Below the pieces are notes generated by a model. That model saw only the letters and a program-made list of their open reading frames with translations. It ran no database searches and was not told the origin of the DNA. A stretch of DNA of 64,000 bases, taken from positions 496,001 to 560,000 of the forward strand of contig NZ_JAAVVW010000003.1 in NCBI RefSeq assembly GCF_023910625.1, written 5' to 3'. Each line of letters starts with the position of its first letter. The stretch's first letter is position 1. Source of the DNA: Limnohabitans sp. GTDB taxonomy: Bacteria; Pseudomonadota; Gammaproteobacteria; Burkholderiales; Burkholderiaceae_C. A program made the position numbers and the translations under genes. Shown here in pieces: positions 1 to 8,534 of the stretch.

Positions 1-221
1 AGTTGCATCAAGGCTTGGTTTTTCGGATGGGCACCGTTGCTGTGAACGCGTTTTTCGAGCTGACACAGCGCACGGTTAGACGCTGCATAGACCACTTGCT
101 GCGCACCTTTGACATGCCAGCGGCCATTGCCCAAGGTCCACCCGAAACCCAGATTGGCAAGAATGGCGGAGGAGGGCAGTGAGGGGTTTTCGCAAAATCC
201 AATTCGCCAGACCGTGGTCAA
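1..221 (-). CDS. RES-domain toxin, 5' part (runs off window)
   Basis: The first 73 codons of a RES-family toxin are present; the rest lies left of the window. The hallmarks are an N-terminal VWRI, then GNGRWHVKG, a QVVYAAS segment and a CQLEKRVH helix, matching the conserved R, E and S positions that name the family. Known RES toxins deplete NAD+ or ADP-ribosylate targets. The start is taken as TTG at 221, overlapping the TGA of the antitoxin, so translation is probably coupled. The partner is the Xre/MbcA-type protein immediately upstream. Identification rests on motif pattern; the end of the protein is not visible. Confidence 0.8.
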   Translation of the reverse strand, partial: MTTVWRIGFCENPSLPSSAILANLGFGWTLGNGRWHVKGAQQVVYAASNRALCQLEKRVHSNGAHPKNQALMQ

Positions 222-733
222 ACGACACCGCCGTATCGGATGGCAATCAGGATGTCTTTCACGCGCTGTGCACCGTAACTGGTTTTGGCCAACTCCAGAG
301 GGCTATCGCCATCCAGCATGGGGTGAGGGCGGCGCAGCCAAGCTGAGGCTTCGTCTTCCGTCTCAAAGGTGTCGGTGGCCATTTGCCCAAGTTCCAGTAA
401 ACGCAAGACGCTTTCAGCCGAATGGATGGGCAACAGTTGCCCTTTGGCAGCTCGGCGGTTGGCGGTGCTGCGGTCCAGATCAAGATACTCCGCAATCACC
501 CCTTTACCTAGCCCCAGATAATCGCCCAGCGGCCCAATGGCTTGACTGGAAATGCCGCGCTTGAGGAGCTTGCAGGCCCCAGCGCTGGAAAGGCTGGCCA
601 GACGTGTGCCCACCATCACGCGTGTGGTCGCTTGTGGCGAATCGTCTTGTTCAGGAGCATCCAGCAAGGCCCAAAGGGTCGAAAGAGCAGCGCGTCGACT
701 TGTGGTGTTGGTTGAGAGGGTTGATGATTTCAT
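218..733 (-). CDS. Xre/MbcA/ParS-type antitoxin
   Basis: This 171-aa protein is the antitoxin of a RES/Xre pair. Residues about 60-110 form the Xre-like helical DNA-binding part (GLGKGVIAEYLDLDRSTANRR). Residues about 115-170 fit the DUF2384/MbcA-ParS toxin-binding domain, ending in WLRRPHPMLDGDSPLELA and a YGG tail that in this family reaches into the toxin active site. It is the first gene of the pair and overlaps the toxin start by 4 bases. It probably represses its own promoter through the palindromes just upstream of its start. Confidence 0.85.
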   Translation of the reverse strand: MKSSTLSTNTTSRRAALSTLWALLDAPEQDDSPQATTRVMVGTRLASLSSAGACKLLKRGISSQAIGPLGDYLGLGKGVIAEYLDLDRSTANRRAAKGQLLPIHSAESVLRLLELGQMATDTFETEDEASAWLRRPHPMLDGDSPLELAKTSYGAQRVKDILIAIRYGGVV

Positions 734-735
734 GG

Positions 736-767
736 TGCAATTACATCATGATGGTGAAGCAATTGCA
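736..767. promoter_or_regulatory. Putative operator of the RES/Xre pair
   Basis: Directly upstream of the antitoxin start (733) lies an inverted repeat TGCAATT (736-742) / AATTGCA (761-767). It encloses a perfect 10-bp palindrome CATCATGATG (744-753). The position suits autoregulation by the Xre-type antitoxin. This is inference from symmetry and location. Confidence 0.45.
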
Positions 768-845
768 ACAATTTGAAGTTCGCCGAGAGGGCTTTGGGAG
801 CCCAAGGATCAGGTTGTCAGGTCTGCTTGTTCGCGCGATTGGCGC

Positions 846-862
846 TCATCCGGGATGCGACA
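846..862 (-). repeat. Solitary IS481-type terminal inverted repeat
   Basis: Seventeen bases match the left inverted repeat of the complete IS481 element at 6947 exactly (TGTCGCATCCCGGATGA read on the minus strand). The match ends 2 bp before the tpsB stop codon. No internal IS481 sequence is recognisable on either side, so this is a relic end or a used target rather than an element. Confidence 0.6.
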
Positions 863-863
863 G

Positions 864-2540
864 CTAGAAGCGATAGTTCCCCTGCACCCACAAACGGGGC
901 GACTTGTCCCGGTCAGAGGTTGGTGCTGCGCTGCTGCCGCGCCAGGCCAGGGTGGCGCTCACGCTGAAAGCGTCAAACACCGCTGTCAGCCCAACGCCAT
1001 AGCCTGAAAGTCGGCGTTGGTTATTGCCCGCAATAAAAGACTGGCGGTTGATGTCCACACCACCCGCGTCGTAAAACAGCGACCCCTGCCAGGCAGACAT
1101 CAAGGCGTAGCGCAGTTCCAGGCTGGCTTGCCAGCCTTGGTCGCCCGCCGCCTCGCCCAGCGGGTAAGCGCGTATGCCATTGATCCCGCCCAAGACAAAT
1201 TTTTCTGACGAGTCCAGGTTCTTGCTGGCGCCCTGGGCCGACACGGAGCCATACACACTGAAATCAGGCGCAAGTCGCTGCTTGCGTGCAATATTGGCAG
1301 ACCATTTGACAAAGCCTCCCGCCGTGCGGGCTGACAAACCGTCTGCAGCCAACGCCGCCGGGCTGTCAATTGACAAACGACCCAGCGTTGGGTTGATGCG
1401 CCATGTCGTCAGCCCGCCGCCGCCCCAGGCGTCTTGTCGCTCACCCGACAGATCTAGCACCAACGCGTTGGCGCTCTTTCTGACAGACGAAGCGATGGCA
1501 TCGATGTTGTCGCGGATCTGGCGTTTTTCTAAACTACCGCCCACGCGCACGCTTGCGTCGGTGGCCAGTAGCAGCGGGTAGGTTGCATAAACAGCTGCGG
1601 TACTGGCTCTGCCGCTAGCCTGAAGCGATGCAAACTCTTGCGCCAGCTTGTAGCTTGCGGTGCTGGCAAACACCCCCAAGCGCAACCCGTCACTGCCCAC
1701 CGCCGCGTCCCAAGCCGCGCGGCCAAGCAGCAGGCCCTCGTTGCTGGTGGTGGCGCGAAGGCTCAGGCGATCCGCCAAACCAAAGCGGTTGTTCAGCGCC
1801 AATTGGCCCGACAAACGGGTTGCGCCCGTAAAGCGGTTACCCACATTGTCCAGGCTCACGCCGCCTTCTACCGCCTTGCCGGGTGCCACCGTGATCAGCA
1901 AGTCCGAGCTGCCCAAAATGTCGCCGGGCCTTAACTGGCCGTCCACCTTGCCCGCGCCGGGTAGCTGGCCAAGCAGCAGCAGTGCGCGGTTGGTGGCCTC
2001 GGTACGTATCGGTTGGCCCGCAGGCAGGGCATCGACGATGGATTGCACCTGCTCGGGCGGCAGGCCAGACTTGTCGTCCAGCATTTTTTTGCCCAGCGTA
2101 CCTTCCATCACGCCAAGGGTTGCCACGCCGCCGCGAATGTCTTGCGCGGGCACAAAGCCGCGCGCCACCGTATAGCCGCGTTGCCGGTAGTAGCGGCTGA
2201 TACGCAGGGCGGCTGCCTCCAGGTCATCCAGGCTGCGGTTGGGGCCTGGCAAATCGCTGACCACCGTGGCTAGCTGCTCCGCGGTAAAAGCGGCATTGCC
2301 AGTGATCGACACCCGGGTGACCTCAAACCGTATGTCACTGTTGACGTTGGCTGTGGGTTGCTCGTCCACACGCAGCACCGGCGCTGTTGGCTGTGCGGGC
2401 GGCACGGGCAGGGGCTGGTTTTCGCGCAGCACCTGCCCAGCGTCGGGTCGGGTCTGGGCGGCTGCCGGTGCGCATGCATACCAGGCTGCAAGCACGAGGG
2501 TTGTCGCCAGCAGCCCTGTGGCCAATCGATCAGCAATCAT
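864..2540 (-). CDS. TpsB outer-membrane transporter (ShlB/FhaC/HecB family)
   Basis: This is the outer-membrane pore partner of a two-partner secretion system, exporting the TpsA protein encoded just upstream. With the chosen ATG at 2540 it has 558 residues: a signal peptide ending near APAAAQ, a proline-rich linker, POTRA repeats (FEVTRVSITGNAAFTAEQL; a second follows) and a C-terminal 16-strand barrel that ends in aromatic F (WVQGNYRF). The family motif region (FVLGGINGIRAYPLGE, close to the VRGF/Y lid-lock motif) is visible. The start overlaps the tpsA end by 11 bases, implying translational coupling. Upstream in-frame ATGs at 2579 and 2585 are possible alternatives. Confidence 0.88.
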   Translation of the reverse strand: MIADRLATGLLATTLVLAAWYACAPAAAQTRPDAGQVLRENQPLPVPPAQPTAPVLRVDEQPTANVNSDIRFEVTRVSITGNAAFTAEQLATVVSDLPGPNRSLDDLEAAALRISRYYRQRGYTVARGFVPAQDIRGGVATLGVMEGTLGKKMLDDKSGLPPEQVQSIVDALPAGQPIRTEATNRALLLLGQLPGAGKVDGQLRPGDILGSSDLLITVAPGKAVEGGVSLDNVGNRFTGATRLSGQLALNNRFGLADRLSLRATTSNEGLLLGRAAWDAAVGSDGLRLGVFASTASYKLAQEFASLQASGRASTAAVYATYPLLLATDASVRVGGSLEKRQIRDNIDAIASSVRKSANALVLDLSGERQDAWGGGGLTTWRINPTLGRLSIDSPAALAADGLSARTAGGFVKWSANIARKQRLAPDFSVYGSVSAQGASKNLDSSEKFVLGGINGIRAYPLGEAAGDQGWQASLELRYALMSAWQGSLFYDAGGVDINRQSFIAGNNQRRLSGYGVGLTAVFDAFSVSATLAWRGSSAAPTSDRDKSPRLWVQGNYRF

Positions 2541-5500
2541 CGGCGGTCGGTTCTTGTGCAGCGCGACCGACAACCTCATCTGCATTGCATGAGTTAAGTT
2601 GCCTGGCCACCCAGCCGTCGTACACCTTGGTTTGTGCATTGGCTGTGATGGCGACTGTAGGTTGTTGCGCAAACACATAGCGGTTGCCGCTGGCAATGGT
2701 TGCTGGCGCGTTGCCCGCGTGGGTTGCGTTCCACACCGCGTTGTTGCCAGATGCCAGGCCGCCAAAGGTGTTGCCCGCTGGTGCGTTTGAATACACCAGC
2801 CAGCGGCCATTGGCAGCAGTCAGTGCGTTGCTGCCTGCGTTGTTGACAAAGGTGTTGCCCGACAGCACAAGGGCATCGCCGGGCGCAGTAGAGGTGATGG
2901 TGCCACCGGCATTGAGCGTCATGCGGTTACCCGCCAGCAAGTTCAGCTTGCCTGCCACATTGACGGCGGAGTTGACGGTGATGTCGTTGGTGGCCTGCAG
3001 CGTGACGGTGGTGCCTGCCCCTGCAGCGTTTGCCAGCAAGGCTGGGTTGACGTTGGCTGTGCCGCTGCTGGCATTGATCATCTCAGCAGCACTGGCCGGG
3101 TCCGCCACCAACCAGACAGCCCCGCGCTGGCCGTCAAAGTTCGGGCTGCGCACCACATAGTTGCCGTTGGTCAGGGCGGTGATGCCGCCGCTGCCCACCT
3201 GGTCATTGGCCCTGCTGCCCACCAGGGAGTTGGCTGCCGATACCACCCCACTGACGCCCGCCGTGCCGCTGCCCCAGGTCACTGCACCTGCATTAGCGTT
3301 TGTGCCGTTGCCCCAAGCAGAGCTGCTCACCACATAGTTGCCGTTGCTCAGGGCGGTGATGCCGCCGCTGCCCACATTGTCATCTCTCTTGCTGCCCACC
3401 AGGGAGTTGGCTGCCGATACCGCCCCGCTGATGCCCGCCGTGCCGCTGCCCCAGGTCACTGCACCTGCATCAGCAGCAGCTGCTGCGGTGTTGTCCCAAG
3501 AAGAGCTGCGCACCACATAGTTGCCGTTGCTCAGGGCGGTGATGCCGCCGCTGCCGACGCCGCCCACCTGGTCATCGACCTTGCTGCCCACCAGGGAGTT
3601 GGTTGCCGAGACCGCCCCCATGGTGCCCCCTGTGCCGTTGCCCCAGGTCACTGCACCTGCACGGGTGGCTGCGCCGTTGTTCCAAAGTCTGCTGCGCACC
3701 ACATAATTGCCGTTGCTCAGGGCGGTGATGCCGTCGTTCCCCACGCGGTCTTCGGCCGTGCTGCCCACCAGGGAGTTGGTTGCCGATACCGCCCCACTGA
3801 TGCCCGCCGTGCCGCTGCCCCAGGTCACTGCACCTGCATTAGCGTTTTCGCCGTTGCGCCAATTAGAGCTGCGCACCACATAATTGCCGTTGCTCAGGGC
3901 GGTGATGCCGTCGTTCCCCACGCGGTCTTCGGCCGTGCTGCCCACCAGGGAGTTGGTTGCCGATACCTCCCCGCTGACGCCCCCTGTGCCGTTGCCCCAG
4001 GTCACTGCACCTAGATTAAACACTCCGACGCCCTGTGCCCAATTAGAGCTGCGCACCACATAGTTGCCGTTGCTCAGGGCGGTGATGCCGCCGCCGCCCA
4101 CCTGGTCACTGTCCTTGCTGCCCACCAGGGAGTTGGTTGCCGATACCGCCCCACTGATGCCCGTTGTGCCGTTGCCCCAGGTCACTGCACCTGCATTAGC
4201 GATTGGGCCTTTGTCCCAAGAAGAGCTGCTCACCACATAGTTGCCGTTGCTCAGGGCGGTGATGCCGCCGTTGCCCACCTGGTCATCGACCTTGCTGCCC
4301 ACCAGGGAGTTGGCTGCCGATACCACCCCGCTGACGCCCGCTGTGCCGCTGCCCCAGGTCACTGCACCTGCACGGGTGGTGGCTGGGCCGTTGCGCCAAT
4401 TAGAGCTGCGCACCACATAGTTGCCGTTGGTCAGGGCGGTGATGCCGCCGCTGCCCACCTGGTCACTGGTCCTGCTGCCCACCAGGGAGTTGGTTGCCGA
4501 TACCGCCCCTATGGTGCCCCCTGTGCCACTGCCCCAGGTCACTGCACCTGCATTACCGATTGTGCGGTTGTCCCAAGAAGAGCTGCTCACCACATAGTTG
4601 CCGTTGCTCAGGGCGGTGATGCCGCCGCTGCCCACCGAGTCACTGGCCGTGCTGCCCACCAGGGAGTTGGTTGCCGATACCGCCCCGCTGACGCCCGTTG
4701 TGCCGCTGCCCCAGGTCACTGCACCTGCATTACCGATTGCGCCGTTGCCCCAACTAGAGCTGCTCACCACATAGTTGCCGTTGCTCAGGGCGGTGATGCC
4801 GCCGCTGCCCACCTGGTCACTGGTCCTGCTGCCCACCAGGGAGTTGGTTGCCGATACCGCCCCACTGATGCCCGTTGTGCCGCTGCCCCAGGTCACTGCA
4901 CCTGCGCCGTTGCGCCAATTAGAGCTGCGCACCACATAGTTGCCGTTGCTCAGGGCGGTGATGCCGCCGCTGCCCACCGAGTCACTGGCCGTGCTGCCCA
5001 CCAGGGAGTTGGCTGCCGATACCGCCCCGCTGATGCCCGCCGTGCCGCTGCCCCAGGTCACTGCACCTGCATCAGTAGCTGTTGCGGTGTTGTCCCAAAG
5101 GTTGCTGCTCACCACATAGTTGCCGTTGCTCAGGGCGGTGATGCCGCCGCTACCCACCTGGTCGTTGGCAGTGCTGCCGTAGAGTGCCGAGATGAGTGCG
5201 CCTGTCGTACCGTGATAAAGATATGCTGCGCCCGATTTGCTTGCGCCGAAGTTGTCCTGTGAAGATGTCACCACCATGTTGCCGTTGGTCAGCTGTGTTG
5301 CGCCGCTGCTTCCATGCTGATCGCCTGCCGTTGGCGTCGGGTCGGCCAAATCAAGGTAAAAATATGTGGGCGCTACCGCATCAATGACGATGTTGGTGGG
5401 GTCATACAAAATCTGCCCGCCCGCGCCGACCTCGGTTGTGCCGCCCAGGTTTAAGGTGTCTTTTGATGAAATCTCAATGAAACCCTGGTCACCGGCCTTG

Positions 5501-6882
5501 GCCTTGCCAAAGTAATGGGTCGCGTCGTCTGACCAGACCACGATTTGCCCGCGCTGGCCGTCGGCCCTGAGCGATGTGGCCCCGCTGACGGTGACTGTTT
5601 GGGCGTTGGTCATGTCGGTGTCCAGCCCATGCGCCCCGCCGCCAACGCGGATGCTGCCTGCGGTGCCGCCAGCGCTGGTAGCTGATGCGTCTAAAGAAGC
5701 TGCCGAAAGCGTGATGGACGGGCCTGCCACCGTGATGTTGCCGCCAGCTGCTGTGCTGGTGCCGCCGCTTGCGTCTAACGTGCCCGACAAATACGTGTGC
5801 TGGCCGCCGTCCAGCCGGATGTCACCGCCCTCAGCGCGAATGCGTGCGTCTTGCGTTTGCACCAGGGCGTAGCTGGCGCCCAGGTTGACGCTGTTGGCTT
5901 CAATAGCACCTGCCTGCAGCACGCTGCGGGCCTGCCCCTGAACCGTTCCGGCTTTCAGCGTGCCCGTGTTGGTCACGATGCCCGCGCTGCTGTCGCCCAC
6001 CAGGCGAATCACGCCATCTTCTGCCCGCACGCCGCGCGCTTCAATGATGCCGCTGTTGTTGACCACCGCGCTGACCAGCCGGTCAGCGGCTTGCGCTGTC
6101 ATCAGTACCTTGCCCCCTTCAGCTTGAATCAGGTGGCTGTTTTGCGCCAGCGCGCTGACCGCACCCTGGTGTACCGTCAGGCCCAGCAAGCTGCCGTTGT
6201 TGAGGTTCAAGGTCACATCGCTGCCAGCTGCCAGCGCAACGTGGCCCATTCGGGCCTGAATCACGCCTTCATTTTTTGCCTGTGTGGCCAGCAAGGCGAC
6301 ATAACCGCCGTCGCCAGCGGTGATGCGGCCCTGATTCGTCACTGCCGCAGTGCTGGAGCCGCTGAAGCGGTGGTTGCCCGCCATCAAGTCGTCGTTGGAC
6401 ATGCCAAGGGTTGAAGCCACCATGCCGCCAACATTGACTTGCGCCGTGCTGCCAAACAACACGCCGTTGGGGTTGAGCAGGAAAACCTGTCCATTGGACG
6501 TCAGCCGCCCCATGATTTGGGATGCGTCTTGTCCCAGGACGCGGTTCAGCGCAATGGCACTGGCTGCAGGTTGGTTGAAGCTGACCGCCGCTTGATTGCC
6601 GATGTTAAAACTTTGCCAGTCGATGGCCACTTTGGCGGTGTCCTGATGAACCGTCATCGTTGTGCCTGCTGCCTGAATGCGTGCCTGCCCTGCACTGAGC
6701 TGGCCACCCGATGGCAGCTCCCCAGGCGCCAGAGCCAGGGCATTCAAGGCCAGTGACAACCCGGCGACAACTGCTGCGCATCGAACCGTGCTGGAGGCTT
6801 TTACATGCCCACGGCAAATTTCAGATGCGGCAATCCAGCCAGCAAGGCGAACGCTCCAGACGAGACGATAGGTCCGGTTCAT
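2530..6882 (-). CDS. TpsA filamentous-haemagglutinin-type exoprotein, C-terminus damaged
   Basis: The 1450-aa protein begins with an extended signal peptide region (MNRTYRLVWSVRLAGWIAAS) followed by a hydrophobic core. A TPS/haemagglutination-activity domain follows, with the NPNGVLFG motif at about residues 145-152 that directs secretion through TpsB. A beta-helical region comes next, then about eleven repeats of 54-62 residues (GITALSNGNYVV ... GAVTWG ... NSLVGS). Near the end it reaches NAQTKVYDG, the usual opening of a YDG/MBG repeat, and then switches to a 27-residue tail unlike such repeats. The C-terminal region therefore appears deleted. The role is probably adhesin or surface fibre; the natural function is unknown. 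Confidence 0.88.
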   Translation of the reverse strand: MNRTYRLVWSVRLAGWIAASEICRGHVKASSTVRCAAVVAGLSLALNALALAPGELPSGGQLSAGQARIQAAGTTMTVHQDTAKVAIDWQSFNIGNQAAVSFNQPAASAIALNRVLGQDASQIMGRLTSNGQVFLLNPNGVLFGSTAQVNVGGMVASTLGMSNDDLMAGNHRFSGSSTAAVTNQGRITAGDGGYVALLATQAKNEGVIQARMGHVALAAGSDVTLNLNNGSLLGLTVHQGAVSALAQNSHLIQAEGGKVLMTAQAADRLVSAVVNNSGIIEARGVRAEDGVIRLVGDSSAGIVTNTGTLKAGTVQGQARSVLQAGAIEANSVNLGASYALVQTQDARIRAEGGDIRLDGGQHTYLSGTLDASGGTSTAAGGNITVAGPSITLSAASLDASATSAGGTAGSIRVGGGAHGLDTDMTNAQTVTVSGATSLRADGQRGQIVVWSDDATHYFGKAKAGDQGFIEISSKDTLNLGGTTEVGAGGQILYDPTNIVIDAVAPTYFYLDLADPTPTAGDQHGSSGATQLTNGNMVVTSSQDNFGASKSGAAYLYHGTTGALISALYGSTANDQVGSGGITALSNGNYVVSSNLWDNTATATDAGAVTWGSGTAGISGAVSAANSLVGSTASDSVGSGGITALSNGNYVVRSSNWRNGAGAVTWGSGTTGISGAVSATNSLVGSRTSDQVGSGGITALSNGNYVVSSSSWGNGAIGNAGAVTWGSGTTGVSGAVSATNSLVGSTASDSVGSGGITALSNGNYVVSSSSWDNRTIGNAGAVTWGSGTGGTIGAVSATNSLVGSRTSDQVGSGGITALTNGNYVVRSSNWRNGPATTRAGAVTWGSGTAGVSGVVSAANSLVGSKVDDQVGNGGITALSNGNYVVSSSSWDKGPIANAGAVTWGNGTTGISGAVSATNSLVGSKDSDQVGGGGITALSNGNYVVRSSNWAQGVGVFNLGAVTWGNGTGGVSGEVSATNSLVGSTAEDRVGNDGITALSNGNYVVRSSNWRNGENANAGAVTWGSGTAGISGAVSATNSLVGSTAEDRVGNDGITALSNGNYVVRSRLWNNGAATRAGAVTWGNGTGGTMGAVSATNSLVGSKVDDQVGGVGSGGITALSNGNYVVRSSSWDNTAAAAADAGAVTWGSGTAGISGAVSAANSLVGSKRDDNVGSGGITALSNGNYVVSSSAWGNGTNANAGAVTWGSGTAGVSGVVSAANSLVGSRANDQVGSGGITALTNGNYVVRSPNFDGQRGAVWLVADPASAAEMINASSGTANVNPALLANAAGAGTTVTLQATNDITVNSAVNVAGKLNLLAGNRMTLNAGGTITSTAPGDALVLSGNTFVNNAGSNALTAANGRWLVYSNAPAGNTFGGLASGNNAVWNATHAGNAPATIASGNRYVFAQQPTVAITANAQTKVYDGWVARQLNSCNADEVVGRAAQEPTADDC
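3139..5163 (-). repeat. Tandem ~59-codon repeat array inside tpsA
   Basis: Twelve GITAL(S/T)NGNYVV motifs and eleven GAVTWG(S/N)GT motifs recur at about 165-190 bp. Units stay nearly identical at DNA level around the conserved segments and vary in the short linker between them (for example NGAIGN, NTATATD, AQGVGVFN). Such near-identity suggests recent expansion or gene conversion and should allow copy-number change by recombination. Confidence 0.9.
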
Positions 6883-6908
6883 GACTTCTCCGCAGTTCGA
6901 GCGAGACG

Positions 6909-6938
6909 AGTATACATAAGCTATATGTCATATGTCAT
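6909..6938 (-). promoter_or_regulatory. Putative sigma-70 promoter of tpsA
   Basis: On the minus strand ATGACA (-35, 6938-6933) and TATACT (-10, 6914-6909) are separated by 18 bp and sit 27 bp upstream of the tpsA ATG. An RBS-like GGAG follows near the start. The -35 box is only 8 bp from the end of the IS481 element, so anything further upstream was displaced by the insertion. Prediction by consensus only. Confidence 0.4.
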
Positions 6939-6946
6939 ATGCCTCT

Positions 6947-8035
6947 TGTCGCATCCCGGATGATTGCATTGACTCAAAACGGTATCCGCTGTTCATGGCC
7001 AGAGAGGTCATGCGGCAGTTGATAGACAATCTTTGCGTCACCTCAGCAGTCCACCCGGGAGCCTTGTCATGATGATTGCCTTGCACAAAAACGCACGTAC
7101 TACGCCCGCCACCCGTGCGGAGATGGCGGCCAGCACGGAGACTGCTGCCACTTTGGCGTTGCGCTTCGGCGTGAGTGAAGGCACTGTTTACAAGTGGAAG
7201 GGTCGAGACAGCTTTCATGACGCGTCCCACACCCCGCACAAGCTTCAAACCACGCTCACACCGGCGCAAGAACAGATCGTGGTCGAACTCAGAAAGACGC
7301 TGCTGTTGCCCCTGGATGATTTGTTGGCCGTCACCCGCGAGTTTCTTTGCCCCCAGGCCACACGCTCGGGTCTGGACCGTTGCTTGCGTCGCCACGGCGT
7401 TGGCAACCTCAACGCGCTCAGGCCCAAAGAGCCCACTGAGCCTCATAAAGCCTTCAAAAGCTATGAGCCGGGGTTCATCCACATCGATGTCAAATACCTG
7501 CCCCAGATGCCCGACGAGACCAGCAGGCGCTATCTGTTTGTGGCCATCGACCGCGCCACACGCTGGGTGTTTGTGCAGATCAAGAGCCACAAGACGGCAG
7601 CGGCAGCCCGAGCGTTTCTCAATGCCCTGCACAAGGCGTGCCCGATCAAGATGCAGAAAATTCTGACCGACAACGGCAAGGAGTTCACTGACAGGTTGTT
7701 TGCCAGCCGTGAGCGCCAGGCCACGGGCAACCATGAGTTTGATCAACTGTGCCAAGCCTTGAACATTGAACACCGCCTGACCAAACCACGCACGCCGCGC
7801 ACCAATGGCATGGTCGAGCGCTTCAACGGGCGTATCGCTGACGTGCTCAAGACACACCGATTCACCAGCGGTGAAGATTTGGAGCAAACGCTCATGCGTT
7901 ACGTGGCTCTGTACAACCATCAGTTACCCCAGTCAGCGCTTAAAAGCAAAACACCGATGAGGGCCATGAAAGACTGGTACGCTTCTCATCCTCATTTGTT
8001 TATAAAACGGCCTTACGATTATCCGGGATGCGACA
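6947..8035 (+). mobile_element. IS481-family insertion sequence, complete
   Basis: The element is bounded by 18-bp inverted repeats, TGTCGCATCCCGGATGAT at 6947-6964 and its near-perfect complement at 8018-8035 (one mismatch). It is 1089 bp long with a single transposase gene, normal for IS481. No clear target duplication is visible at the borders. A truncated second copy lies at 27081-27327 and a solitary end at 846-862. Confidence 0.9.
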
Positions 8036-8055
8036 CTGGTCATGGTTTCCCCTGA
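7069..8055 (+). CDS. IS481-family transposase
   Basis: The 328-aa protein has an N-terminal helix-turn-helix (ETAATLALRFGVSEGTVYKW, residues about 22-42) and an rve-type DDE integrase core. Core segments visible are FIHIDVKYLP (first D), KILTDNGKEF (second D) and RTNGMVERFNGRI (E). The stop codon lies 20 bp beyond the right inverted repeat, as often happens in this family. The ATG at 7069 is preferred over 7033 because it gives the usual LHKNARTTPATR beginning. The reading frame is intact, so the element may still be active. Confidence 0.92.
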   Translation: MMIALHKNARTTPATRAEMAASTETAATLALRFGVSEGTVYKWKGRDSFHDASHTPHKLQTTLTPAQEQIVVELRKTLLLPLDDLLAVTREFLCPQATRSGLDRCLRRHGVGNLNALRPKEPTEPHKAFKSYEPGFIHIDVKYLPQMPDETSRRYLFVAIDRATRWVFVQIKSHKTAAAARAFLNALHKACPIKMQKILTDNGKEFTDRLFASRERQATGNHEFDQLCQALNIEHRLTKPRTPRTNGMVERFNGRIADVLKTHRFTSGEDLEQTLMRYVALYNHQLPQSALKSKTPMRAMKDWYASHPHLFIKRPYDYPGCDTGHGFP

Positions 8056-8124
8056 TTCGCTGGTACGATTAATTAGCCTTTAATGTGAAGGTTATTTTCA
8101 TCAACCCCCAAGGGAGTATTTTTA

Positions 8125-8418
8125 ATGTTTAAGTCTGTTTTTATAGCTTTGCTCGCCAGCGTGTTCTTGCTGGGTTGCGCCAACCAACGCTTTAATGTGG
8201 CAGGCGACATAACCGGCTCCACACCCAAAATGGAAGACAGCCAAAGCTTTTGGGTAAGCGGCATTGGCCAGCAAAGCAATGTGGACGCAGCCCAGGTCTG
8301 TGGCGGCGCAGCCAAAGTAGTCGGTGTGGACGTCGAGCAAACCGGCGTGAACGTGCTGGTAGGTCTGGTCACATTCGGCATTTACACACCTCGCACAGCC
8401 CGGGTGTATTGCAAATAA
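8125..8418 (+). CDS. Bor-family lipoprotein
   Basis: This 97-aa protein has a type II signal peptide with lipobox LLGC (Cys at residue 18) and a mature domain closely patterned on lambda Bor / Iss. Matching segments are FWVSGIGQ, VDAAQVCGGAAKVV, VNVLVGLVTFGIYTP and ARVYC. Bor and Iss are outer-membrane lipoproteins linked to serum resistance in enterobacteria; the role here is unknown. It sits alone between an IS481 element and an IS91 remnant and is followed by its own terminator, consistent with an acquired phage-type gene. Confidence 0.85.
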   Translation: MFKSVFIALLASVFLLGCANQRFNVAGDITGSTPKMEDSQSFWVSGIGQQSNVDAAQVCGGAAKVVGVDVEQTGVNVLVGLVTFGIYTPRTARVYCK

Positions 8419-8438
8419 AACAGGCAACGCCATCCATT

Positions 8439-8470
8439 AAAAACGCCATCCTTCAGAGGGCGTTTTTTTA
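8439..8470 (+). terminator. Rho-independent terminator after the Bor-like gene
   Basis: AAAAACGCC and GGCGTTTTTT form a stem around a short loop, ending in a run of T. It begins 20 bp after the lipoprotein stop codon. Confidence 0.8.
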
Positions 8471-8534
8471 TGCTCGGGCAACTGCACTTGCGATGCCTTA
8501 TGCGTCTAGTACTTACTCTACGGCACCCTTAATC

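Noticed and set aside
3139-5163. Regular repeats resembling a CRISPR array
   Set aside because: Units are 165-190 bp, coding and in frame with tpsA; there are no short palindromic repeats, unique spacers or cas genes.
6928-7920. Long 330-codon open frame on the minus strand
   Set aside because: It is antisense to the IS481 transposase, which has clear motifs and inverted repeats; the minus frame shows no family features.
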